DNA from: Deltaproteobacteria bacterium
GTDB taxonomy: Bacteria; Desulfobacterota; Desulfomonilia; UBA1062
NCBI GenBank assembly: GCA_029547185.1
Contig: JAKPPU010000014.1
Coordinates: 1-64,000, forward strand
DNA length: 64,000 nt
Direction of reading: 5' to 3'
The translations under genes were made by a program, and so were the position numbers. Below are positions 27,256-36,630 of this stretch, one piece after another; positions within the stretch are counted from its first letter, which is position 1, and the number at the start of each line of letters is the position of its first letter. The notes beneath the pieces are model-generated. The model was not told the DNA's origin. It made no database searches and saw only the letters and a list, made by a program, of their open reading frames with translations.

Positions 27256-27395
27256 TTTCCCCGCCCATTCCCGACCGGTTCATCTCCTGCTCTGTCCCGG
27301 TCGGAAGCATCTGCAGGGATCGAGGTGCCGTCTTCCCGCCCTTGTTTCTTCAGGAATGAATACGGCTCGAAATGCAGACCCGGCACCGAATCGTA

Positions 27396-27436
27396 CAAAA
27401 AAAGGGGGGATGGGCGCGCACCGCCCATCCCCCCTT
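27396..27436 (-). terminator. terminator of the PKD-repeat protein gene
   Basis: A 12-base perfect stem (GGGGGGATGGGC / GCCCATCCCCCC) followed on the minus strand by TTTTTTT, about 20 bases after the stop codon of the PKD gene. Confidence 0.9.
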
Positions 27437-27456
27437 TGGAGGATTCACCTATGCCC

Positions 27457-29856
27457 TTACCGCTTTCGGAGATAGGACAAGCTGCTGTTGACTTTCTGAC
27501 CGTTCTTGGTCGTACCCTCGACGTACCAGTATATCGTCGTGCCCGAAGGGATGAACCAGTTCCAGAGGATCGTATTCATCCTGCAGGATTTTCCGGACCC
27601 GCTGTAGATCGCGCTGTACCTCCTTTTATCCACAGAGATGAAGACCTTGAACTTCGAGAGCCCTGTACCGCCCCAGGTGAAGAGCGGGTTTTCGCTCACG
27701 GAGGCGCCATACTGAGGGTTGAACAGGGAGATGGCTACTGCAGTCTGCTGTACGGTTACGGTAACGGTATCCGCACTGCTGGTGTCCTTCCCGTCGTATA
27801 CCTTGAGCGAGAATACGTACGCCCCTGCTATCGTCGGCACGAAGGACGGTCTCGCCGAGTTGGGCGAGTTCAGAGATACGATGGGGCCTGAGACCTGCGA
27901 CCAGACATAGGAGATCGCATCGCCGTCCGGGTCTTTGCTCTGGCTGCCGTCCAGGGTCACAGTGCTGCCTATTGTCGCCGTCTTGTCCTGCCCTGCCTCG
28001 GCAATCGGAACCTGGTTGACGTTGTCGACGGTTACGAGCACGGTGTCCTGGGTGGCTGCCTGTCCGTCAGACACCCTGAGGGTGAACCCGAGCACGCCCG
28101 ATGTCGTCGGTGTGAAGCTCGGGCGGGCTGTCTTCGCTCCCGTCAGGACGACTCTTGCACCCGAAGTCTGGGTCCATGTATACGTTATAGCGTCGCCGTC
28201 GGGATCGTATGAGCCCGTACCGTCAAGGGCAACCCGGCTCCCCGCGTAGGCAGCGAGATCATCGCCTGCATCAGCCACCGGCGCGGTGTTCTGCTTCAGG
28301 ACAGTGACCCACACCGTGTCTGCGACCGAGGAGATGTAGCCGTCGTTCACGATAAGCTCGAACTCGAACGTACCCACGGCAGAGGCGGTAAAGTACGGGG
28401 TCGAGCTCCGGGCGTTCTGGAGAGACACCTGCGTACCTGCTATCTGCCTCCAGGAATATGTCAGGGTATTGGCATCGGGGTCTGTCGAACCTCGGCCGTC
28501 AAGGGTCACCAGTGTACCGGCCTGGACGGTCTGGTCCGGTCCTGCATCGGCAGTGGGGGCGTGATTCACCGCATTGACGGTTACGATGACCTCGTCTGCA
28601 GGGCTCGTGAGAGCGCCGTCGCTGCAGATTACCGAGAACTTGTACTGACCTGCCGCCGTGAAGATCAGGGCGATATCCTGGCGCGCCATGTTCGGAAGGG
28701 CGACGCCCTGGCCCGCCGTAAGGCTCCACTGGTACGAAAGCTTATCCTGGTTGGGGTCCGATCCTGCCGCGTGGAGCACGACCTGGGTGTTTACGTTGAT
28801 GGCCACGTCATTGCCGGCACTCACTGTCGGTGCCACGTTCAGTATGGTGATATCGACGGTATCGCTCACCGACACACGCCCGTTGAAGCAGGTAAGCTTG
28901 AACCGGTAGCGCCCTGCCTTGGTGCCGACGAAGCTCGCACGTGCAGTCGATGCATTCTCCAGGGTCACCGACATCGGCCCTGAGATCTGCACCCAGGTGT
29001 ACTGGAGAGTGATTCCGTTCGGGTCGTAGGATGCCGACCCGTCGAGGTAGACCAGCGTGGGTGCAGTCTCCCGGCTCGGGCTCGATCCTACCTTGACAAC
29101 GGGAATGTTGTCGGATGCATTGAAAGGATTCGTGTGGTTGTAATATTCCTCGAGGTTGGACACGCCATCGCCGTCCGAGTCGAGAGCCGCATCCGAAGGG
29201 TTGCTCTTATCGAGGCCGTTTGTCGACTCCCAGGAATCCGGCAGTCCGTCGCCGTCGGTGTCGAGCATGAAGGTGATGGTGTCGCTTGCCGGGGTGCTCA
29301 TCCAGTTGCCTGCAGCATCCTTGTAATTCACGTACACGGTCTTAACCCCGTCGTTCTCGGAGAGCACCCATGCCTGTGATGTCGCGTAGGGAACTTCATC
29401 GGACCAGTTCACCCCGTCATTGCTGAATTTCATGGCGGTGACGGTTCCGCCCGAATCGGCTGCAGAAAGCGTAAGAGTCACCGCCCTCGACGGGGTGGTG
29501 GCGCTCCCGGAATTGATCGTGACCGCTCCTGTCGGCGGCACGGTGTCGGGTATCGGGACGAATACGCTCGCCTCGGTCGATTTCGCTGATTCGTTTCCGG
29601 ATGTATCGTAAGCGGTTATGGCGAAGTAATATTTTGTCCCGGGCTTAACGTTATTGAACTGGCAGCTCGTAGAATTGCCGACGTCTGCCGGTGTTCCATA
29701 AACCCCTGATTGCGTCCCGGAGTAGACTTTATACCCTGCAAGATCGTCCTCCGTGTTCGCGTTCCATCGGACGACGATCGATGCACTGTATGCCGGGACG
29801 GGGAGAATCAACAGCATTGAAAGGAAAAACCAAATTGCATATTTTGCCTGCCTCAT
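27457..29856 (-). CDS. secreted multi-domain PKD-repeat protein
   Basis: A 799-residue protein with a signal peptide (WFFLSMLLILPVPAYSAS). Domains in order: fibronectin type III (about 23-105, with VVRWNANTEDDLAGYKVY), an Ig-like segment, two thrombospondin type-3-like calcium loops (DTDGDGLPD, DSDGDGVSN at about 210-240), five tandem PKD-type domains (each 85-95 residues, with cores such as LDGTGSYDPDGDAITYTW), and a C-terminal beta-rich domain of about 95 residues (NPLFTWGGTGLSKFKVFISV). No enzymatic domain or sorting motif is visible. Such proteins are usually surface or extracellular adhesive/structural proteins. The start at 29856 has GGAGGTG 6 bases upstream. Confidence 0.85.
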   Translation of the reverse strand: MRQAKYAIWFFLSMLLILPVPAYSASIVVRWNANTEDDLAGYKVYSGTQSGVYGTPADVGNSTSCQFNNVKPGTKYYFAITAYDTSGNESAKSTEASVFVPIPDTVPPTGAVTINSGSATTPSRAVTLTLSAADSGGTVTAMKFSNDGVNWSDEVPYATSQAWVLSENDGVKTVYVNYKDAAGNWMSTPASDTITFMLDTDGDGLPDSWESTNGLDKSNPSDAALDSDGDGVSNLEEYYNHTNPFNASDNIPVVKVGSSPSRETAPTLVYLDGSASYDPNGITLQYTWVQISGPMSVTLENASTARASFVGTKAGRYRFKLTCFNGRVSVSDTVDITILNVAPTVSAGNDVAINVNTQVVLHAAGSDPNQDKLSYQWSLTAGQGVALPNMARQDIALIFTAAGQYKFSVICSDGALTSPADEVIVTVNAVNHAPTADAGPDQTVQAGTLVTLDGRGSTDPDANTLTYSWRQIAGTQVSLQNARSSTPYFTASAVGTFEFELIVNDGYISSVADTVWVTVLKQNTAPVADAGDDLAAYAGSRVALDGTGSYDPDGDAITYTWTQTSGARVVLTGAKTARPSFTPTTSGVLGFTLRVSDGQAATQDTVLVTVDNVNQVPIAEAGQDKTATIGSTVTLDGSQSKDPDGDAISYVWSQVSGPIVSLNSPNSARPSFVPTIAGAYVFSLKVYDGKDTSSADTVTVTVQQTAVAISLFNPQYGASVSENPLFTWGGTGLSKFKVFISVDKRRYSAIYSGSGKSCRMNTILWNWFIPSGTTIYWYVEGTTKNGQKVNSSLSYLRKR

Positions 29857-30147
29857 TGAAGCACCTCCAGTAGCTCCATTCACACAGAGATGCCGAAGGC
29901 AAGATGCAAGCCAGGCAAAAATATATAGTTTATTTAGTTACTTATATGATATCGCCCTGCAGGATCAGAGACGCTTTCGTATAAAAAGTTACGTTTATGT
30001 AACCGGAATCATGGCTCCTCGAGAAGATTCAGTAACCTGCTGACAGCGTCTTCGACTGTCAGTATTGAAATGAACAGGGGATCTGCGGTGAGAACGCATC
30101 GATCACGGGCTTGAATTATGGTCTGTGAATGTGCAATGCTTAGCCTT

Positions 30148-31458
30148 ATGAAAAAGGTGATCGCGATCCTCCTCATGGCGAGCTTCCTCTGTCTTCCCCG
30201 GGCGGCATTCGCAATGAGCTTCGAAGAGGAGCGCAAGATTGCCCAGGAGGTCATCACCTACCTGGATTCCCAGGGGCTGATCGTGTATGACAGGGAAATC
30301 TCCTGGCCGGTGAAGATGATCGCAGACAGGCTTGCCGATCATATCAAGAATCCCATGTACACCTTCAACGTGCATGTGATCATGGACAGGTCGGTGAATG
30401 CCTTCACCATCCCGGATGGGCAGATCTTCATCAACATAGGGACCCTCCTGTTTGCAAAGGATATCGATGAGATCGCCGCAGTGATAGGACACGAGATGGG
30501 GCACGCCCAGATGCGGCACATTTCGCAGTCCCTTGCGGAGCAGAAAGAGGTGACGGCAGCGACCATCGTCGGGGTGATCCTCGGGGCCCTCCTGTCAACG
30601 AAGAACCCCCAGGCGGGCGCGGCCCTCGTTTACTCTTCGCTGGGCGGCAGCCAGAATATCCAGCTTGCATACTCCCGCCGCCACGAGCTGGATGCCGACG
30701 AATTCGCAAATCAGCTCCTGGGCTCGTCCGGATTCGAGCCTTCCGCCATGAACCGTTTCCTCGTGAGGCTCGGCGCTTTCGCGGGACAGCCCAATGTTCC
30801 GGAATATCTCCTCACCCACCCCTACGCTATGAACCGCATTTCCGGCAAGTCGCCGGATACCGGGAAGAGCAAGCCGGACTCGTATTACTGGTCCCTCTAT
30901 TCGAGCGTAAGCGGCCTCATCCTGCCTGTAGATGAAGCCTCCCAGAGGGCAAAGGGCATCCCCGACCCCTACCGGCAGCTCACCCTCGCCATGGTGGAGA
31001 CCCGGAAAGGCAGGAACGAGAAAGCCCTCGACCTGCTCAAGGACGTGGACCTCCCTCTGGCAAATTCCTACAAGGGGCTCAACCTCTACCGGATGGGGAA
31101 GAAAGACGAGGCATACTCCTACCTGAAGCAGTATGGGGGGAACTCGGCAGACGCGCAGATGGCCCTCGCCGATATCATGGAGGGAAAAGGCGAGTTCGAC
31201 CAGGCGATAGCCGTGCTCCGGCCCTTCCAGAAGCAGAGCATCCAGGTCGACTACAGGCTGGGAACCCTCTACGACAAGTCATCGCGCAAGTCTCTCGCCC
31301 ATGTGTCTTACGCCAGATACTTTTTCAAGACGGGCAAATACAAGGCAACCCTCTATCACATAGACAAGGCTCTCGAAGGCAAGAAAGACCTCGATGAAAG
31401 CATGGTGAGCGAGCTCAAGGAAATGAAGGAGTTCGTGAAAAAGGTCGAGTCGAAGTGA
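30148..31458 (+). CDS. periplasmic M48 family metalloprotease with TPR-like tail (BepA-like)
   Basis: A 436-residue protein. A signal peptide (AILLMASFLCLPRAAFA) precedes an M48 domain with the zinc motif IGHEMGHAQMRH and the downstream glutamate in SRRHELDADEFA. The C-terminal 170 residues are TPR-like helical pairs (KGRNEKALDLLKDVDLP, KGEFDQAIAVLRPF). This architecture matches BepA/YfgC, which takes part in outer-membrane protein quality control; the exact role here is inferred. The start choice is uncertain because no good ribosome binding site precedes any in-frame ATG. Confidence 0.88.
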   Translation: MKKVIAILLMASFLCLPRAAFAMSFEEERKIAQEVITYLDSQGLIVYDREISWPVKMIADRLADHIKNPMYTFNVHVIMDRSVNAFTIPDGQIFINIGTLLFAKDIDEIAAVIGHEMGHAQMRHISQSLAEQKEVTAATIVGVILGALLSTKNPQAGAALVYSSLGGSQNIQLAYSRRHELDADEFANQLLGSSGFEPSAMNRFLVRLGAFAGQPNVPEYLLTHPYAMNRISGKSPDTGKSKPDSYYWSLYSSVSGLILPVDEASQRAKGIPDPYRQLTLAMVETRKGRNEKALDLLKDVDLPLANSYKGLNLYRMGKKDEAYSYLKQYGGNSADAQMALADIMEGKGEFDQAIAVLRPFQKQSIQVDYRLGTLYDKSSRKSLAHVSYARYFFKTGKYKATLYHIDKALEGKKDLDESMVSELKEMKEFVKKVESK

Positions 31459-31462
31459 GAAC

Positions 31463-33214
31463 TCAAACGTTCTTCAGCATGGCCCTTACCTTGGTGATGT
31501 CGAAGATCTCGCCCTCGCCGGTATCCTCGCAGAACGCTTCCACAAAGGGAACGCCGCCTTTGCGGTAAATGTAGATCGGGCTGATCTTCTTCACCTCTAT
31601 CTCGCCATACCCCTGTCTCGGATAGAAGATGACGACCGGCCTGCCGTCGCTGAGCGCCTTTTCGAAAACGCCCTCGCCTTTTGCCCCATAGGGCAGAGGC
31701 GACACCATGCCGAACGGGAAGATGCCCTCTTTGCGGGGCTCTTTCCACTGGCTCTTCTGAACATGCTGGAAAGGAATCAGCTTGCCCCACGATGCCCCTT
31801 CCTCGTTTTCCTTCTCGTAGTCGATCCCGCGGACGATCACGTCTTTCTTGTCGAGCAGAGAGACGACCTCCTCCTCGCAGTTGTCGGGCACCCGGTAAAT
31901 CCCCGGAAGCACCTCCTTGAGCCCGCGCGACATCTTGCAGTCGGCCCCGGAGAAGACGAGGAACGTGCCTTTGAGAATGTACGCCTGGGCATTCATGGCG
32001 GCCCACCCCTCGATCGTCTTCGAGACATTGTCGGGGACCTCGTGCCTCGATATCCTGCCGAGGAAGCTCCGGATCTTCTCAACGTTCCAGCCTTCGCGCA
32101 GGGCTCGGGATATCGACCTTTTCGTGATCCGATAGATGCTCATGATATCGGTCTGCACCAGGTCGGCTATCTCGCCCAGGTTCAGGAGATCGATCGGATC
32201 GAAGTCCCTTGGAACCAGGATCTCCATATTCGGCTGCAGGACGATCTCTTCGCAGTAAGCTCGAGGGGAGTTTTCGATCTTGCCGGTCTTCAGGCACCGG
32301 TAGACCGTATCGACGAACCGCACCCACAGGCCCGAGGTGTCCTGCTGAAGAATGCCGAGGGTTATCCACAGATCTATCAGCGAATCTATGACCCGCTTTC
32401 CGTGGGTTTCTTCAGGGTCCCGGCTGATGAGGAAGAGCTCGAGGGACCGGGAGAGAAAATCCCGGGATACGGCCTTGTCCGCCAGGACGCTGAAAACCCT
32501 GTGCTCGAGGCCCGGATGGACCCTGCATGACTGGATGAACCTCCATAGGGGGTACCGCGCGTCGCCGTCCATGGCAAACTCGCTGCTTGCCTGCGGGGAA
32601 ACGCAGAGAACGCCCTTCTTCTCCTTCACGCACTCGAGATCGACGAGCTCCCAGTAGATCCTCCCGAGATCGAGCATGTTTCCGAGCCTCTCCTCGAGGA
32701 ACTCCCACCCCCGCTTGAAGGGCTCCATACCCGACCTGCAGCGTATCAGGGAAGCGCGCAGCGTATTGAGCAGGGACACGTGCCCCCATATGCTCACCTG
32801 CCGGGGCTCTTCCCATACGACTTCATCCGGGCGGATGATGAAACGCTTTCTCATCTCTTCCATGTGGGAATACAGCGAAGGCAGGAGGATGACGGGATCT
32901 CTTCCGCTTAAGCCTCCCTGGAACACGAACCCTTTTCCTCCGAGGAAGGTGAGGTCTTCCTTGAGCTCGGCAAGCCCATGGATATAGACCGACGTGAGCA
33001 CCTCCCACGGGACGATTCCCCCGAGCTCGTAGAGGTCTGAGAGCAGGGAGCGCTGCCTGTCCGTGAGCTCGGCAAGGATCTTCCTGAGCCGGTCCTCGTC
33101 GCTCAACCCCTCGGCGAGCTTCTGCGTATCCACCGACTTGCCGAGGATGTGCATCGAAAGGATCTCGACCATATAGCCGGGGATGTGGGAGATGAGATCA
33201 TGGGTTGAGGTCAT
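31463..33214 (-). CDS. XPB-associated protein: Helicase_C_3 domain plus WYL-like C-terminus
   Basis: A 583-residue protein overlapping the XPB helicase gene by 17 bases. The N-terminal 300 residues are helical with winged-helix character (LTDRQRSLLSDLYELGGIV). Residues about 330-420 (EEIVLQPNMEILVPRDFD, then DIMSIYRITKRSISRAL) match the XPB/Ssl2 N-terminal-like domain Helicase_C_3 (PF13625). The last 70 residues (GRPVVIFYPRQGYGEIE, KKISPIYIYRKGGVPFVEAF, IFDITKVRAML) resemble a WYL ligand-binding domain. It has no ATPase motif. A similar neighbour of XPB exists in mycobacteria. It converges on the M48 gene with only 4 bases between stops. Confidence 0.7.
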   Translation of the reverse strand: MTSTHDLISHIPGYMVEILSMHILGKSVDTQKLAEGLSDEDRLRKILAELTDRQRSLLSDLYELGGIVPWEVLTSVYIHGLAELKEDLTFLGGKGFVFQGGLSGRDPVILLPSLYSHMEEMRKRFIIRPDEVVWEEPRQVSIWGHVSLLNTLRASLIRCRSGMEPFKRGWEFLEERLGNMLDLGRIYWELVDLECVKEKKGVLCVSPQASSEFAMDGDARYPLWRFIQSCRVHPGLEHRVFSVLADKAVSRDFLSRSLELFLISRDPEETHGKRVIDSLIDLWITLGILQQDTSGLWVRFVDTVYRCLKTGKIENSPRAYCEEIVLQPNMEILVPRDFDPIDLLNLGEIADLVQTDIMSIYRITKRSISRALREGWNVEKIRSFLGRISRHEVPDNVSKTIEGWAAMNAQAYILKGTFLVFSGADCKMSRGLKEVLPGIYRVPDNCEEEVVSLLDKKDVIVRGIDYEKENEEGASWGKLIPFQHVQKSQWKEPRKEGIFPFGMVSPLPYGAKGEGVFEKALSDGRPVVIFYPRQGYGEIEVKKISPIYIYRKGGVPFVEAFCEDTGEGEIFDITKVRAMLKNV

Positions 33215-34880
33215 TGCCGCTCCATTCCTCTATGGTATACTTGTATCCCTGCTCTGCGAGGAAGATCTGCCTTTTGTGGGCAAACTCCTCTTCCGACGTC
33301 TGCCGGCTCACTAGACTGTAGAAGGTCGATATTCTCTCCTTGGGCCTCAGGATGCGCCCCAGCCTCTGGGCCTCCTCCTGCCGCGATCCGAAGGTTCCCG
33401 AAACCTGGATCGCAACCGATGCGTCGGGAAGGTCTATGGCAAAATTGGCGACCTTCGAGACCACGAGGACGGGGATCTCCCCCTTTCTGAATGCATCGTA
33501 GAGAACGTCCCGTTTCGAATTCGGCGTCGCCCCCGTGATGAGCGGGGCGCTGAGCGTGTCGGATATCCTCTTGAGCTGGCTCACGTACTGGCCTATGACG
33601 AGCACCGGCTCGTTCACATGCCTATGGATGATATCCTTCATGACCCTGTCCTTGTAGGTATTCTCGGAGGCGATCCTGAACTGGGCCCGGTCGCCTGCCA
33701 GGGCGTACTCCCGCTCCTTTTCCGGAGGCAGGGGCAGGCGTATCTCGTAGCAGTGGGCCTCTGCAATGAAGCCCTTCTGCTCGAGCTCCTTCCAGGGAAC
33801 GTCGTAGCACTTCGGTCCCACGAGGGAAAAGGCATCCTCTTCGAGCCCGTCTTCCCGGATGAGGGTTGCGGTCAGCCCGAGCCTTCTCTTGGCCTGGATC
33901 TCCGTAGTGGCACGGAATACGGGAGCCGGGACCACGTGGACCTCATCATAGATGAGCAGTCCCCAGTTCCGCGCCCTCATGAGCTTCATGTGCTCGAAGG
34001 GCCCCTGCTTGTCCTTCCGAAAGGTGAGCATCTGGTAGGTGGTGACGGTGACCGGCCGTATCTCTTTCTTGCTGCCCGTGTACTCGCCGATATCTTCCGG
34101 CTTGAGGGTCGTCTTGTCGAGCAGCTCCGTTATCCACTGGCGGACGGCCGAGACGTTGGTGCACAGGATGAGGGTCTGCGTCTTGGCCTGCGCCATGACG
34201 CTGATTCCCACGATCGTCTTTCCTGCGCCGCAGGGAAGCACGACAATGCCCTGGCCTCCCGTGATGCTTCCCCCTGCCCAGAAATGTCCGCTCGCCTCCT
34301 TCTGATACTGACGCAGGCGGAACTGCTGCCCGGAGAGGGTATTTGCCCTTAAATCCACATCGAGGCTGTCCCCCTGATCGTACCCCACGAGATCGTGCAC
34401 CGGGAACCCGGATTTGATGAGCATGTGCTTGAAGCGGCCCCGCATCCCAGCATCGATGGTGAAGGACAGGGGCGGCATCAGATCGATGACGGCCTCCCTG
34501 ATCCCCGGCCTCGAGACGATCTGGTCGAAGAGCTCGCGGGACTTCACCTCGATGCGCAGCGTCTTGACGTCGTGCTTCACCAGGCGTACGGCATCCCAGC
34601 GTTCGAAGGCGTCCCGTATCCTTAAGAGCACCCCTGCCGGGATCTCGTAGCGCGAGTATTCCCGGAGGCTTCCCGCCACATCCTCATAGGTGATTCCCAG
34701 GGCGGCCGCATTCCAGATGCTCAAATGGGTGATCCGGTACGTATGCACATACTCCGGGGATTTCACAAGCTCCGCAAAAGGCAGAACGGCATCCCGCGCA
34801 TTCTCGTACTCCGGAGACTGCACCTCGAGGAGAATGCTCCCGTCGCTCTGTACAATGATGGGTTTGTCCTTCATCGTCAT
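33198..34880 (-). CDS. XPB/Ssl2-type superfamily 2 DNA helicase
   Basis: A 560-residue helicase. After a damage-recognition-like N-terminal region (about 1-200) come motif I LPCGAGKTIVGI, motif II YDEVH (DEVH box), motif III LTATLIREDG, which includes the RED triad characteristic of XPB, and motif VI EAQRLGRILRP. XPB unwinds DNA in eukaryotic repair and TFIIH; the bacterial enzymes are 3'-5' helicases of uncertain role. It is the first gene of a two-gene unit with the WYL-like partner. No Bax1-type nuclease, the archaeal partner of XPB, is seen. Confidence 0.9.
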   Translation of the reverse strand: MTMKDKPIIVQSDGSILLEVQSPEYENARDAVLPFAELVKSPEYVHTYRITHLSIWNAAALGITYEDVAGSLREYSRYEIPAGVLLRIRDAFERWDAVRLVKHDVKTLRIEVKSRELFDQIVSRPGIREAVIDLMPPLSFTIDAGMRGRFKHMLIKSGFPVHDLVGYDQGDSLDVDLRANTLSGQQFRLRQYQKEASGHFWAGGSITGGQGIVVLPCGAGKTIVGISVMAQAKTQTLILCTNVSAVRQWITELLDKTTLKPEDIGEYTGSKKEIRPVTVTTYQMLTFRKDKQGPFEHMKLMRARNWGLLIYDEVHVVPAPVFRATTEIQAKRRLGLTATLIREDGLEEDAFSLVGPKCYDVPWKELEQKGFIAEAHCYEIRLPLPPEKEREYALAGDRAQFRIASENTYKDRVMKDIIHRHVNEPVLVIGQYVSQLKRISDTLSAPLITGATPNSKRDVLYDAFRKGEIPVLVVSKVANFAIDLPDASVAIQVSGTFGSRQEEAQRLGRILRPKERISTFYSLVSRQTSEEEFAHKRQIFLAEQGYKYTIEEWSGNDLNP

Positions 34881-35022
34881 CCGAATTATCTAGATTTCCA
34901 CAGATACCATCAAAACGCAAGAGGTCATTTCAAGGGAAAACCCGATGCGGAAAATTCCTGTTGCCATCCATGGTCAAATATCAGAGAATCGACCGATATC
35001 ACCTTGATCCGGAGAATATTGC

Positions 35023-36255
35023 ATGAAGGCCTTCGAAGAAAACCCGGCTGACGTGAAGCGGGCAGATATCGTCATAGGTATTCCCTCCTACAACGAGGCA
35101 CAGAACATCGCCTTTCCCACCATGCAGGCAGCGCTCGGGTTGAAGGAGTATTTCGGCCATATGGATTCGGTCATCATCGATTGCGACAACTGCAGCTCCG
35201 ACGGCACAGGCAATGTGTTCATGAACACCGATACAAAGGGCATCCCGAAGATTTATCTCTCCACTCCCAAAGGGGTCAGGGGCAAGGGAAACAACATCAA
35301 GAACCTGTTCCGGAAAGCCCTTGAGCTGAACGCACGGGCAGTCATCATGGTGGACGCGGACCTCCAGAGCATAACGCCCCGGTGGATAAAAAACCTCGGA
35401 GAGCCCCTCTTCAACGACTTCGCCTTTGTTGCGCCCCTGTACGTAAGGCACAAGTACGACGGACCCGTCACCTACAACATCGTCTATCCCCTCTCCCGAT
35501 GTCTCTACGGCCGGAGGGTACGGCAGCCCATCGGCGGGGATTTCGGGTTCACGGGCACCATGGCAGGCGTCTTCCTTAAAAACGAGCTCTGGGATGAGGA
35601 CGTGAGCCAGTTCGGAATAGATGCATGGATGACCACCATCGCCATGAACGAGGGGGTCCCCATCTGCCAGGCATTCATGGGCAAAGCGAAGTTCAACGAA
35701 GCCAGGGACCCGGCGGTTGATCCCGGACCCGCATTCAGGCAGGTTATCGGCACGGTCTTTCGCCTCATGGAGGCGTATCGCAACAAGTGGAAGGCCGTCA
35801 AATGGAGCAAGCCGACGGCCATCTTCGGATTCGGGTTCGGAGAAGTGGAGGGCCCGCCTCTCGTTACGGTGAACCGGGAGAAGCTCTACCACCGGTTCAG
35901 GGAGGGGTTCAGCTCAAACTGGGAAACCTACCGGTCTATCCTATCCTTTGAGAATCACCAGAAGGTGCGGGAGGTCGCATCCCTCGACATGGACCACTTC
36001 GAGATGCCGGTTTCCGTGTGGGCCAGGACGCTCTTCGACTTTGCCGTCTGCTATCATAATCGAGCCATGGACCGGACACGGCTGATCGAGATGCTCATTC
36101 CCCTCTACTATGGAATGACCCTTTCCTTCGTCAACAAGACCGAAGGCATGTCCATACTGCAGGCAGAGGAGTTCCTCGAGGATATGTGCCTGACCTTCGA
36201 ACAGACGAAGCCGTACATCGTTGACCGATGGGATAGAGAGAAAGGAGTAGCTTAA
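35023..36255 (+). CDS. GT-A fold glycosyltransferase, mannosylglycerate-synthase-like
   Basis: A 410-residue soluble protein without membrane segments. The N-terminal nucleotide-sugar domain begins DIVIGIPSYNEAQNIAFPT, with KGVRGKGNNIK and the metal-binding VDADLQSITPRW (DxD); the acceptor side has RQPIGGDFGFTG, reminiscent of GT78/GT81 enzymes (mannosylglycerate or glucosyl-3-phosphoglycerate synthase). The C-terminal 180 residues are helical. The donor and acceptor cannot be read from sequence. It is the first gene of a three-gene run, 1 base from the receiver gene, with GGAG upstream of its start. Confidence 0.7.
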   Translation: MKAFEENPADVKRADIVIGIPSYNEAQNIAFPTMQAALGLKEYFGHMDSVIIDCDNCSSDGTGNVFMNTDTKGIPKIYLSTPKGVRGKGNNIKNLFRKALELNARAVIMVDADLQSITPRWIKNLGEPLFNDFAFVAPLYVRHKYDGPVTYNIVYPLSRCLYGRRVRQPIGGDFGFTGTMAGVFLKNELWDEDVSQFGIDAWMTTIAMNEGVPICQAFMGKAKFNEARDPAVDPGPAFRQVIGTVFRLMEAYRNKWKAVKWSKPTAIFGFGFGEVEGPPLVTVNREKLYHRFREGFSSNWETYRSILSFENHQKVREVASLDMDHFEMPVSVWARTLFDFAVCYHNRAMDRTRLIEMLIPLYYGMTLSFVNKTEGMSILQAEEFLEDMCLTFEQTKPYIVDRWDREKGVA

Positions 36256-36256
36256 T

Positions 36257-36628
36257 ATGGCAAGAATCTTGATTGTTGATGACGAGAAGCATATCAGGCT
36301 GCTGTATTCCGAAGAGCTCAAAGAGGAAGGATACGAAGTCTTCGTGGCGGCCGATGGAAACGATATTCTGGACCGGATCGAGAAGGACAGACCGGATGTG
36401 ATCATCCTTGATATAAAAATGGTTTCATCGAACGGCCTCGATGTCCTGCAGGAGGTCAGGAACAGGTATTATAACCTCCCCGTCATCCTCTGCAGTGCAT
36501 ACGGAAGCTACAAGGTAGACGTAAAATCCATCGCAGCCGATGCTTACGTGGTCAAATCCTCGGACCTGACCGAGCTGAAGAACAAGATCGCTCAGGTCCT
36601 CGAAGCCTCTGTCCCGGGAAAAGAGTAG
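36257..36628 (+). CDS. stand-alone receiver-domain protein (CheY-like)
   Basis: A 123-residue single receiver domain with all key residues: acidic pair D8/D9 (ILIVDDEKHIR), phospho-acceptor D52 (VIILDIKM), S80 and K100 (AYVVKSSDL). No output domain is attached, so it must act by protein contact. It directly follows the glycosyltransferase, with GGAG near its start. Confidence 0.9.
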   Translation: MARILIVDDEKHIRLLYSEELKEEGYEVFVAADGNDILDRIEKDRPDVIILDIKMVSSNGLDVLQEVRNRYYNLPVILCSAYGSYKVDVKSIAADAYVVKSSDLTELKNKIAQVLEASVPGKE

Positions 36629-36630
36629 AT

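Noticed and set aside
29857-30147. Possible cyclic-di-GMP (GEMM) riboswitch upstream of the PKD-repeat gene
   Set aside because: Such genes in related bacteria can have one, but the conserved core sequence was not found on either strand.
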